Origin: Planctomycetaceae bacterium
GTDB taxonomy: Bacteria > Planctomycetota > Planctomycetia > Pirellulales > Thermoguttaceae
Reading direction: 5' to 3'
Length of the DNA stretch: 10,277 bases
Assembly: GCA_031287585.1 (NCBI GenBank)
Contig: JAITST010000283.1
Span: 1-10,277, forward strand
The first letter of the stretch is position 1, and the number at the start of each line of letters is the position of its first letter. The translations under genes were made by a program, and so were the position numbers. The notes beneath the pieces were generated by a model. The model saw only the letters and a list, made by a program, of their open reading frames with translations, was not told the origin of the DNA and ran no database searches. This document shows positions 1 to 7,116 of the stretch, one piece after another.

Positions 1-668
1 ACACTATCGTGAACCTTCGCGGTCGTCACGCCGTAACCCCATATCAACTTCCAAACCGCGTCAACCCACGGGTGGTTTTTGTAACCGAAAAACGACGCAT
101 CGCCCTTCTTCGTCCAACTCGCATCGCAATCCTTCTGTGCAAGTTTATGTTTGTTATGCTCAAACGATTCCGGCACTTCGCCTTTCTTGAGTTGTGCGTT
201 CTCCTCTTTCGTATTATGCTGACGCGGAACTTCAACAAAAGTGCCGTCAACGAGCGTGCCACCTTGCGGTTTGATGCCTTTCGATTCGAGCATTTCGAGA
301 AACTTGTCGAAGAGAACTTCGTCGAGATGAGCGTTCTTCATCTGTTCTGCAAAGAGCCAAATCGTTTTCGCATCGGGAATGGTGTGATAAGGAGTGATGC
401 CGAGAAAGTCCTGAAACGTTTTGCGGTCGCGAATGAAGAACTCGGTCATCTCGTCGGAGAGATTATATTGTGATTTGAGGACGATAATTTTGAACATCAA
501 GACGACATCGAAGTACGGTCATCCGCCGTTGGGCTGCGGCTTGCGCAACACGGCGAGCAGGGGACGAAATGCTTCCCAATCGACACCGGAAGCGAGGCGT
601 TTGAGAAAACTGTTGAGTTGGTAAAGTTTGTCGGTATTGGTTTTGGCGGCGATAAAGTTCGGTTGCAT
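1..668 (-). pseudogene. IS5-family DDE transposase, 5' part, interrupted by an in-frame TGA
   Basis: This is the N-terminal part of an IS5-family cut-and-paste transposase, read leftward and running off the window. The start at 668 (MQPNFIAAK) is a guess; an in-frame ATG at 680 adds four residues. Family landmarks in order are an N-terminal 'RPLLAVLRKPQPNGG', then 'FDVVLMFKIIVL', 'YNLSDEMTEFF', 'FQDFLGI', 'IPDAKTIWLF', the first catalytic Asp in 'GGTLVDGTF', the conserved 'VPRQHNTKEENAQLKKGEVPE' region, 'KLAQKDCDASWTKKG', 'FFGYKNHPWVD' and 'VHDS' near the window edge. Codon 50 is TGA (519-521), where relatives usually carry Arg in a GGR-P-Y-D segment, so a CGA-to-TGA change is the simplest explanation. 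Other genes here use TGA as a normal stop, so recoding is unlikely. Reinitiation at the ATG at 497 would skip the N-terminal region. The element is probably inactive unless another copy helps. Confidence 0.85.
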
Positions 669-715
669 CGTAATTATCATGAAAAATAGACGTTGATAAA
701 ATTAAAAACGACTTC

Positions 716-743
716 ATTATAGCAACTATTAAAATCCCGGCAA
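716..743 (-). promoter_or_regulatory. Putative sigma-70 promoter of the transposase
   Basis: On the minus strand TTGCCG (743-738) is followed after 16 bp by a perfect TATAAT (721-716). It lies immediately inside the proposed terminal repeat and about 48 bp upstream of the transposase start, where IS5-type elements usually carry their promoter. No clear ribosome binding site precedes either candidate ATG. Confidence 0.5.
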
Positions 744-759
744 GTTATTAGAGGTGCCC
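744..759. repeat. Candidate IS terminal inverted repeat, copy 1
   Basis: The plus strand reads GTTATTAGAGGTGCCC. The exact reverse complement occurs once more at 10128-10143. Reading into the element from outside, the end is GGGCACCTCTAATAAC. Its position just upstream of the transposase promoter supports a terminal repeat. Confidence 0.55.
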
Positions 760-1036
760 TTTACTGATTATTTCAAGATTTATGGACTATTCGAGTTTAG
801 GAAAACTGTCGCAAGGATACTTTTCGTTAAGGAGAAGTATTACAATAATTAAGCCAACCCGAATGCCGCTTCACACATGTATCGTACCCGCTGTCCGGCG
901 ACTTTGCAGGATGATTCAAAAATCCCGATTATTTCGGAAATTACGGGGATTTCGACCTTGCCGCCAATCGTTGTTTTTGTTACAATCAGGCAAGTTGTTC
1001 GTTTCTATTTTTTTCCTTTTCGATGGAATTTTTCCA
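760..1036. other. Intergenic region between the IS end and the FlgH-like gene
   Basis: This 277-bp stretch stays open in the frame of the downstream gene from 782, but the translation is basic and cysteine-bearing with no recognisable domain, and it precedes a clear signal peptide start. I treat it as non-coding leader. Apart from the promoter candidate at 958-986 I see no RNA gene, terminator or repeat. Confidence 0.5.
958..986 (+). promoter_or_regulatory. Putative promoter of the FlgH-like gene
   Basis: TTGCCG at 958-963 (4 of 6 bases match the -35 consensus) and TACAAT at 981-986 (5 of 6 match the -10) are separated by 17 bp. The expected transcription start is about 45 bp upstream of the ATG at 1037. 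The match is suggestive only, and promoter rules in planctomycetes are less well defined than in E. coli. Confidence 0.35.
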
Positions 1037-1708
1037 ATGCGTAAATCTATAACTTGTTTTGTTGCGTGTGTTATTATTACGTTTTCTGGTGCGTTGCCTG
1101 AATATGTCAATGCGAAAACTTACGCGGTAAACGACTACGTAAAAGTTATCCTGAATGAAGAACCAGAGGACAAGAAGGTAACTATTGATTGTAGAATTAA
1201 AACGGTACTGCCAGACGGCTCAATGGAATTGGAAGGAACAGAATGGCGTAAAATTGGTGAAAATGTGACAGCACTACACATTAGAGGCACAATAGTACAA
1301 AGCGATATCGGGGGGAATAACATAGTAAACGGCAAAAACATTTCGAACTCGGACATCTACGAAGTACCATATATTGCGGCTGTTGAACAGGCGGATAGCA
1401 AGCCCGTAAAAAAGAAGAAGCACACGAAAACGGTACCGAATCAGATAGCGAAGGCAGTGTTTTTCGCTGGTGAAACATTTGAAGGCGAAAATTTAGCGAT
1501 TGGAGTAGCGGCGATTTGCGGTGTCAACCCGAACGACGATGATTTTTTTACCGTAAATATTGATGGTGTGTACTTTGGAGTAATGCAGGAAAATAGCAAC
1601 AAAAAACACGAAAACGGCGGTACTTGGTTACTCCTTTACGGTGAACGCGACAAGGTACTGGAACTATACAATATGTTCAAACAGATTGCCGCATCCGGTG
1701 AAAAATAA
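1037..1708 (+). CDS. Exported protein with FlgH (L-ring)-like domain
   Basis: This is a 223-residue protein starting at ATG 1037. The start is chosen because MRKSITCFVACVIITFSG is a good Sec signal peptide (basic N-terminus, hydrophobic core), with likely cleavage after VNA at residue 26. No lipobox is visible, unlike canonical FlgH lipoproteins. Residues about 30-108 resemble the conserved C-terminal core of FlgH, the flagellar L-ring subunit: 'VNDYVKVILNE', then 'IKTVLPDGSMELEGTEW', 'IRGTIVQSDIGGNNIV' and 'ISNSDI', which parallel the V(L/V)xNGxLxxxG, (L/F)xGxVxxxxIxxxNxV and (I/V)xxAxI pattern of FlgH. The glycine-rich central part of FlgH is missing. After a lysine-rich linker (KKKKHTK, 125-131), residues about 134-220 form a region I do not recognise. 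The next gene starts about 30 bp downstream in the same direction. It may be a shortened L-ring paralogue or a non-flagellar outer-membrane or periplasmic protein. The export call is firm and the FlgH relationship moderate. Confidence 0.65.
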   Translation: MRKSITCFVACVIITFSGALPEYVNAKTYAVNDYVKVILNEEPEDKKVTIDCRIKTVLPDGSMELEGTEWRKIGENVTALHIRGTIVQSDIGGNNIVNGKNISNSDIYEVPYIAAVEQADSKPVKKKKHTKTVPNQIAKAVFFAGETFEGENLAIGVAAICGVNPNDDDFFTVNIDGVYFGVMQENSNKKHENGGTWLLLYGERDKVLELYNMFKQIAASGEK

Positions 1709-1739
1709 CGTGTGTAATCACTGTTCAACCAATTATATT

Positions 1740-2971
1740 ATGTGCCTTACATCAAGTGATAAGAATAAAATTTTTATTAACTGCTTGGATAAACCAGCAG
1801 TGATAAGTGATGTGTTGTTACACATTCATAACGCTTTCACTGTAAAAAATTACGATAGCATTGTCATTATTTTTCCCGAAAAATATAACAGTATTTCCCC
1901 AAACATTGCCGTGCCGCTTACTGGTATTCTCGAATACTACAAGACAGAAAGACACATCAATTTTCAACTTGAAAACGAATCCAAAATTTTAACGAGGACA
2001 CACCTTCTTTCTCCAAAACAATATAAAGAAGACCCGTATGATTATTCGTCAGTCTTAAATACCGTATGGAAATTTGAGACATCAAACGAAGTCAATGGCT
2101 TGGTACGTTCTGTTGTACAGTAATTAGAGCAAAAAACTCAGTTTGAAACAGGCGTATTATTGGGAATAGATTGGTGTTTGAACGAAGTGATGGATAATGT
2201 GCTACAACACTCTGCACCCGAGTCAAACTGCTCGCCGGTTGGATATGTTATGGTGCAAGTAAATCCGAAAAATAACTACGTCATTTTCTGTATTAGCGAT
2301 TTTGGTCAAGGAGTCCAAAAATCGTTACAACATTTGCCCTCACCGCCGAAAAATTCTGTTGACGCTATTACCAGAGCGATTCAGGAAGGTGTTACGCGGG
2401 ATAAAAAATCGGGCAGGGTAATGGACTTTGGGGACTACATAATATCTTGCGTCTCAATATCGGACAACTGACAATTACTTCCGGTGACGGTGCGTGGATA
2501 TTCGATGGTAAAAGCACGAGTACAAAACAAGAACTCCCATTTTTGAACGATGACAACAAAGGAATGATTGTTGATTTTCAGGTTAATCCGAAACAAAAAG
2601 TCTCGATTGCCGAAGCACTTAACGGATATTCACCGGTCAAATTGCGGTTGGAATCGTTAGAAAACGAAACGGGCGAACAGATTATATTCGTACTGAAAAA
2701 CGAAGCAAGCGGAACTGGTACACGTCAATCGGGAATAATGTTGCGGAACCGTATTTTGAACGCGGCAGTTGAATCGCCGTTGCGGATAGTTATTGATTTC
2801 AGCGGCGTGCCAGTTATTGCGTCGGCTTTTGCCGATGAACTGATTGGTAAACTTGTTATCGAACTCGGTTTCGTTGGTTTTACCCAGCGGATTCAACTAA
2901 AAAATATGAACGAAATCATCACTCCCATCGTCAACCGTTCCGTCGCCCAACGTATCGCGGAAGCATTTTGA
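1740..2971 (+). pseudogene. GHKL ATPase + STAS-like (DUF4325) regulator, broken by a stop and a frameshift
   Basis: Read through two lesions, this encodes about 410 residues. Residues 1-127 form an alpha/beta region, possibly STAS-like, that I cannot assign firmly. Residues about 140-255 are a histidine-kinase-type ATP-binding domain: N-box NEVMDNVLQHS (148-158), G1 box DFGQG (187-191), and a G2 box GQGNGLWGLHNIL (225-237) seen only after changing frame, followed by 'GQLTITSGDGAW'. Residues about 315-400 match DUF4325, a STAS-like domain ('VIDFSGVPVIASAFADELIGKL', split around 'RIQLKNMNEIITPIVNR'). Lesion 1 is TAA at 2121-2123, codon 128, in an otherwise continuous frame; GAA or CAA would fit. 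Lesion 2 is at the A6 run 2403-2408, where one more A restores the G2 box exactly. ATPase-STAS pairings are typical of anti-sigma/partner-switch regulation, so a regulatory role is inferred, but no partner is visible. GTG at 1710 is an alternative start. The 3' end meets convergent fmt 29 bp away. Confidence 0.8.
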
Positions 2972-3000
2972 CGCAGCCAAACCAAACTCCGCCCGAAACA

Positions 3001-4047
3001 TCAAACTCCCCATTCCTCTTGCGTTCTCAACTCTCCTAGCACGTCGCCCACTTTTATATTGTAACCCCTCATAAATGAACTCGCGTCCATCATTTTTCTC
3101 CCGTCGGGGTGAACACGTTCTATTCTCACACAGCCGTCTTTCGTTGCTACTATCAGCACATCTCCGTCCGCTACCAGTACCGTTCCCGGACTACCGCCAG
3201 TTACTTGCGGATGGGCTACCCGTGAAAACGGTCCTACTTTCAGACGTAACGTTTTCCCGTCCGCTGAATGCCAGAACGTGTATGACGCAGGCCACGGGTA
3301 CATCGCACGGTAGTGGTTAAGAATTTCTTCCGACGACACACTCCAATTTATCAGACCATCCTGTTTTTTGATTTTCGGAGCATACGTTACGCCGCCCGCT
3401 TGCTGCCCGATGATTTGCAGATGCTCACCCGATTCCATTTTGTCGATTGTTTTGAGAACCATATCCGCACCAATTTGCGATAAGTTCCGTTCGACTTCGA
3501 GTACCGTCTCTTTCGCACCAATTGCAACCGGTCCGCTCGACGCGATTATCGGGCCGCCGTCCAGTTGCGATGTCATACGTATAATGCTTACCCCCGTGTA
3601 TTGTTCGCCGTTAAGTATCGCCCAGTGAACTGGTGCCGCACCGCGATACTTCGGCAACAGCGAGCCGTGAAGGTTGATACCGCCTAGTTTCGCCGACGAC
3701 AAAATTTGGTCGGACAGAATTTTACCGAAGTCACAAACGAACAACAATTCGGTTTCGGCGAGGTAAATGAAACGGTAAAATTTGAACGAGTTGACGTTGT
3801 CGGTGTAGAAAATATCGATTTTTTTCTCAATAGCGATTTTCTCCATCGGCGACATCTCGCGGCTGCGGTGACGACCGCCCTCATGCCGCACTGACTTACG
3901 GTCTTCGGGCGCGTGCGACTCCGTACTCATCGGTTCGTGCGAAGCGATAGAAACAAGTCCCTGTACTTCGTGACGCGGATTAGCAGCAATCAGTTTTTTG
4001 AAAGTCGGAACAGCAAACTCGCCGGTTCCCATCACCATTATCTTCAT
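3001..4047 (-). CDS. fmt: Methionyl-tRNA formyltransferase
   Basis: This cytoplasmic enzyme transfers a formyl group from 10-formyl-tetrahydrofolate to Met-tRNA-fMet, giving the initiator tRNA of bacterial translation. The 348-residue protein begins MKIMVMGTGEFAVPTF, the Rossmann-like opening of the family. The catalytic set is present: Asn125 and His127 in 'GGINLHGS', the signature SLLPKYRGAAP (129-139), and Asp163 in 'QLDGGPI'. The C-terminal OB-like tRNA-binding domain starts near 'KIKKQDGLINWS'. It is longer than the usual 310-320 residues, mainly because of a polar His/Arg/Glu-rich loop at about 34-68, where relatives have a shorter 'QPDRPxGRGxK' segment. No peptide deformylase gene adjoins it. 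The ATG at 4047 fits the family N-terminus, with a weak GAG-like site about 9-12 bases upstream. It follows lpxB by 111 bp in the same direction. Confidence 0.95.
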   Translation of the reverse strand: MKIMVMGTGEFAVPTFKKLIAANPRHEVQGLVSIASHEPMSTESHAPEDRKSVRHEGGRHRSREMSPMEKIAIEKKIDIFYTDNVNSFKFYRFIYLAETELLFVCDFGKILSDQILSSAKLGGINLHGSLLPKYRGAAPVHWAILNGEQYTGVSIIRMTSQLDGGPIIASSGPVAIGAKETVLEVERNLSQIGADMVLKTIDKMESGEHLQIIGQQAGGVTYAPKIKKQDGLINWSVSSEEILNHYRAMYPWPASYTFWHSADGKTLRLKVGPFSRVAHPQVTGGSPGTVLVADGDVLIVATKDGCVRIERVHPDGRKMMDASSFMRGYNIKVGDVLGELRTQEEWGV

Positions 4048-4093
4048 AAAACATTCTCACAACAGGACAGTTCGGGGTAAAAAACACCACATA

Positions 4094-4121
4094 AGCATAC
4101 AAAAAAAAACGGTTTATGCAA
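4094..4121 (-). promoter_or_regulatory. Putative promoter of fmt
   Basis: In the 111-bp gap between lpxB and fmt the minus strand has TTGCAT (4121-4116), a 16-bp spacer containing nine consecutive T, and TATGCT (4099-4094). This gives a 5' leader of roughly 40 bases. A promoter here would let fmt be transcribed apart from lpxB. The call rests on consensus matching only. Confidence 0.35.
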
Positions 4122-4158
4122 GTACGGCGGCGGGAAAAATAAAAATACAGTGAGTATA

Positions 4159-5412
4159 TTAGTATCTGCCCACCAGATTCATCATCAGAATTTCGGAGGC
4201 TCTTTTTAGCGGGTTTTGTACTTCGTCAACTTTTTTTAGAAGGTCGTCTAGTTCTCTTTTTGTTTTTGCTAGTGATTCCGGGTTCATTAGCCAGTTTGCT
4301 AGTATTGATGCCGCATCTTTTGAACGATTTTTGTTTGTTAAAAATTCTGGAAATAGCATTTGTTCACGGTCATCTTGGCTTGGTTCGGCAGGTATTATTA
4401 TTTTTGATTTGTCGTATAGAAACGAGTCGGGGTTGTTTGGGGTTGCCTGGTCTGTTGCCAGTATGTTTACCAGCGTTATGAATTTTGAACGTCTGAACAA
4501 CCTTTGGATTAAGTGTCCTGCTGAACTTACTCTGTAATATACTACGGTTGGTTTGTTGCTTGCCAGTAGTTCCATAGTTACGCTGCCCGATACCGCCATA
4601 CAACAGTCGGCGGCTTGTATCAGTTCGGCAGTTTTGTTTGCGTAAACCGCGATTGCTTTGTTTGTTTTTTGTTTCTTGTTACGTTCTGCGATTCGGTTTG
4701 CTACCCAGTCCGCTTGGTCTTGGTTGAACGCTGCTACAAACACACGAACGTTCGGACTTGATTGGTGAACGATGTCAACCGCGTCGAGCATATCGTCTGT
4801 GTTACGTGTTACCTCGCTGTTGCGTGAACCGGGTAACAACGTTAGGATTTGGCAGTTTGCGTTTTCTTTGAAGAACAAATCCAGAAACTCAGTATCATAC
4901 TTCTTACTGCGCATTTCGTAGAAAAACGGGTGACCGATGAAGTCTGTCTTGATGTTGTGTTGGTTAAGCCAACGCTCCTCGAAACGTAACGGGACTAGTG
5001 TGTGATTGATTAGCCGCTTCATTTTTTTTACTCGCCATTGCGCCCACGCCCAGATTTGCGGCGGCATAAAATAGAATACTGGGATGTTGTGTTTTCTTGC
5101 GGCTGCCGCGACGTGCCAGTTAAAGCCCGGATAGTCCACCAGAACTACCGCGTCCACTTGGTTTGCCGTGAAGAATGCTTCCGCTCGCGCAAGTAACTTA
5201 CGATACTTGAGGTAGTGACTGACCGCTTGTGCAAACCACATTATCGAATGTTTCGTCATATCGGACAACAATGTACAACCAGCGTTCTGCATACATTCGC
5301 CGCCAAAACCTACAATGTCGGCATCAGGTGCTAATTGGCGTATTTCTTTTATCAAACCGCTGGCGTGAATGTCGCCGCTTGGTTCGCCTGCGGAGAAAAA
5401 AATTCGTAGCAT
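4159..5412 (-). CDS. lpxB: Lipid-A-disaccharide synthase
   Basis: LpxB is a membrane-associated GT19 glycosyltransferase that joins UDP-2,3-diacylglucosamine and lipid X into the beta-1,6 disaccharide of lipid A. The 417-residue protein begins MLRIFFSAGEPSGDIHA, the hallmark opening. It continues with 'GFGGECMQNAG' (35-45), 'VDYPGFNWHVA' (92-102, containing the Asp needed for activity in relatives), 'YFMPPQIWAWAQWRVKKMKR' (114-133), 'FIGHPFF' (158-164) and the nucleotide-sugar site 'LLPGSRNSEV' (192-201). The C-terminal 'SGSVTMELLASNKPTVVYYRVS' region matches the GT-B donor domain; it is given here in 22 letters as two motifs, SGSVTMELLASNKP and TVVYYRVS. It is about 35 residues longer than the E. 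coli enzyme. Its presence means the cell makes a lipid A-type outer membrane, known for several planctomycetes. The start at 5412 fits the family, but no clear Shine-Dalgarno sequence precedes it. The gap from cysS is 95 bp. Confidence 0.95.
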   Translation of the reverse strand: MLRIFFSAGEPSGDIHASGLIKEIRQLAPDADIVGFGGECMQNAGCTLLSDMTKHSIMWFAQAVSHYLKYRKLLARAEAFFTANQVDAVVLVDYPGFNWHVAAAARKHNIPVFYFMPPQIWAWAQWRVKKMKRLINHTLVPLRFEERWLNQHNIKTDFIGHPFFYEMRSKKYDTEFLDLFFKENANCQILTLLPGSRNSEVTRNTDDMLDAVDIVHQSSPNVRVFVAAFNQDQADWVANRIAERNKKQKTNKAIAVYANKTAELIQAADCCMAVSGSVTMELLASNKPTVVYYRVSSAGHLIQRLFRRSKFITLVNILATDQATPNNPDSFLYDKSKIIIPAEPSQDDREQMLFPEFLTNKNRSKDAASILANWLMNPESLAKTKRELDDLLKKVDEVQNPLKRASEILMMNLVGRY

Positions 5413-5453
5413 AAATTTACTTTGGTGTGTTCACTGATATTATTTTCACACAT

Positions 5454-5484
5454 CACAACACAAACGATTTTCAATTGTGTTGTG
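5454..5484. other. Hairpin between cysS and lpxB
   Basis: CACAACACAA (5454-5463) and TTGTGTTGTG (5475-5484) form a perfect 10-bp stem with an 11-base loop, 24 bp after the cysS stop. Neither strand has a following T-run, so this is not a canonical intrinsic terminator. It could be an mRNA-processing or stabilising stem, or an operator upstream of lpxB. Confidence 0.45.
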
Positions 5485-5507
5485 TTCGATATATTTTCTG
5501 TGAACGT

Positions 5508-7052
5508 TTACGTTATTGTCCACATAGTTTCGCCCGGTCGGTCTTCGAGAGTTACTCCTATTTCATTTAGTTTGTTGCGGATTATATCGGCTGTTGCGAA
5601 ATCTTTGTTTTTCTTGGCGTTGGTACGCATTTCAATTAGTAGTTGTATTAACTTGCCGACCAGTTCGTTTGAACTGGTATTATCACTTTCTTGCGGCGGT
5701 TCGCGGAACAAACCCAGCGTTAAACCCAGTTCGCGCAGTACCGTTGCACCATGAATTAGCGGCGCGATTGATTTTTTGTCAGCGGTTGTTTCCAGTTTAC
5801 TGTCGTCAATGAATTTGTTCAATGTTCGCAACAGGTCAAACAATACACCAATCGCACCGCCGGTATTGAAGTCATCATCCATCGCATCGAGGAACTTTGT
5901 ACGGTATTCGGCAACCGATTCACAAAGCGGAGTTTGTGCTTTTACTTTGTCGCCGTCTGTGCGAACTTTTGCGGCTTCGAGTACGTAGAACGATTGTCCG
6001 GTAAGTTTGTCGAAACGTTTTGCGAAACGGTAAAATGTTTCGAGACCTTTACCAACTTCTTCGATTCGTTCAAAACTGAAGTCTATCGGACGACGGTAGT
6101 GCGATGAGAGCAGGAAGAACCGGATTGTTTCCGGTTTGAATTGTTTGAGCATATCGCGGAACGCACTCGCTCCTTTCGACTTGCTGATTTTTCCCGCCTC
6201 TTGTGATTCGAGATTATCTTCCTCGGCACTGTGTGTTTTACGTCCGCCAACTTTACCGACTTCACTTGACGCTTGCATCAGTCCGTTGTGCATCCAGTAT
6301 GTACACATTGGTTTGCCGTGACACGCTTCGCTTTGTGCGACTTCGTTTTCATGATGCGGAAATACCAGGTCAAGCCCGCCGCCGTGTATGTCGAACGTTT
6401 CACCAAGTAATTCGCAACTCATTACGGAACACTCGATGTGCCACCCGGGGCGTCCTTTACCCCATTGAGAATCCCACGATGGTTCGTTTGGTTTTGCTGA
6501 TTTCCAGAGTGCGAAATCAAATGGCGAATGTTTACGCTCTGCGGTACCGCCGCCTTCACCTAGCATTGATTCGAGCGTTCGATGTGATAACTTTCCGTAT
6601 TCGGAGAATTTACCGACATCGTAGTAAACGTCGCCGTCGGATTCGTATGCGAAACCTTTGTCAATGAGTTTTTGTGTGAAGTTGATGATGTTGCCGATGT
6701 GTTCGGTTGCCTTTGGGAATGCGTCAACAGATTCCTTGACACCCATTGCTTCGAGATTACGCCAGTAGTCGGCAGTCATTTCGTCAGCAACAGCAGCCAT
6801 CGGGATACCGCGTGTGTTTGCTTCGGTGATTAACTTGTCGTCAACATCGGTTATGTTTATGATGAGTTTTACAACGTAACCGCTGTAAGTCAGATAACGT
6901 TTGATGGTGTCGAAGATGACGGGACCAACCATGTGACCGATGTGCGACGGTTTGTAAACAGTCGGTCCGCAAAGGTATATTCCGACTTTGCCGGATTGAA
7001 CTGGTTTGAATTCTTCTTTCGTTTTAGTTAGTGTGTTGTAAACTCGCATCAT
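5508..7052 (-). CDS. cysS: Cysteinyl-tRNA synthetase
   Basis: This class I synthetase activates cysteine with ATP and charges tRNA-Cys. The 514-residue protein opens with 'VYNTLTKTKEEF' and 'IYLCGPTVY'. The zinc and active-site residues are visible: Cys28, HIGH motif at 37-40, Cys208 in 'WHIECSVM', His233/His234 in 'DLVFPHHENE', and the KMSKS equivalent KISKS at 288-292. Between 'YWMHNGLMQ' and KISKS lies an insertion of about 25 residues (262-286, polar, with 'VGGRKTHSAEED') where E. coli CysS has only a few residues. The C-terminal 'FATADIIRNKLNEIGVTLED' is the normal CysS tail. Two adjacent ATG codons (7052 and 7049) are possible starts and the choice changes one residue. galU ends 64 bp upstream and lpxB starts 95 bp downstream, all in one direction. 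The length is near the upper end of the family because of the insertion. Confidence 0.97.
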   Translation of the reverse strand: MMRVYNTLTKTKEEFKPVQSGKVGIYLCGPTVYKPSHIGHMVGPVIFDTIKRYLTYSGYVVKLIINITDVDDKLITEANTRGIPMAAVADEMTADYWRNLEAMGVKESVDAFPKATEHIGNIINFTQKLIDKGFAYESDGDVYYDVGKFSEYGKLSHRTLESMLGEGGGTAERKHSPFDFALWKSAKPNEPSWDSQWGKGRPGWHIECSVMSCELLGETFDIHGGGLDLVFPHHENEVAQSEACHGKPMCTYWMHNGLMQASSEVGKVGGRKTHSAEEDNLESQEAGKISKSKGASAFRDMLKQFKPETIRFFLLSSHYRRPIDFSFERIEEVGKGLETFYRFAKRFDKLTGQSFYVLEAAKVRTDGDKVKAQTPLCESVAEYRTKFLDAMDDDFNTGGAIGVLFDLLRTLNKFIDDSKLETTADKKSIAPLIHGATVLRELGLTLGLFREPPQESDNTSSNELVGKLIQLLIEMRTNAKKNKDFATADIIRNKLNEIGVTLEDRPGETMWTIT

Positions 7053-7116
7053 TTTGTTGTTAAGTTTTTAAGTGATGAATGTGTTGGTAAAAATGTTTCA
7101 AATTGAAAGCACAACC

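Larger units (their letters stand above)
1..759 (-). mobile_element. IS5-family insertion sequence, partial (right-hand end in window)
   Basis: The leftward transposase, a promoter just upstream of it, and a 16-bp terminal-repeat candidate at 744-759 together mark one end of an IS5-family element. Its other end lies beyond the left edge. The outer boundary is placed at 759 because the same 16 bp recurs in inverted orientation at 10128-10143, and because it sits about 90 bp upstream of the transposase start, as expected for an IS5-type left end. The family call rests on the protein. No target duplication can be checked because the far end is missing. The boundary could be off by a few bases. 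Confidence 0.75.

Noticed and set aside
9..473. Rightward 154-codon open frame
   Set aside because: It is antisense to the conserved IS5 transposase, whose family motifs on the minus strand explain the region.
782..1036. 85-codon N-terminal extension of the FlgH-like gene
   Set aside because: It has no domain, has an odd basic composition, and would bury a clear signal peptide that starts at 1037.
2121..2123. TAA read as a sense codon (alternative genetic code)
   Set aside because: cysS and the FlgH-like gene in the same window end at TAA, so it acts as a normal stop.
6203..6667. Rightward 154-codon frame opposite cysS
   Set aside because: It is Arg-rich translation of the antisense strand with no motif; cysS is certain.
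7096..7108. TTTCAAATTGAAA palindrome after galU as an intrinsic terminator
   Set aside because: The stem is short and AT-rich and a one-base centre leaves too few stable pairs, although some T residues follow on the minus strand.
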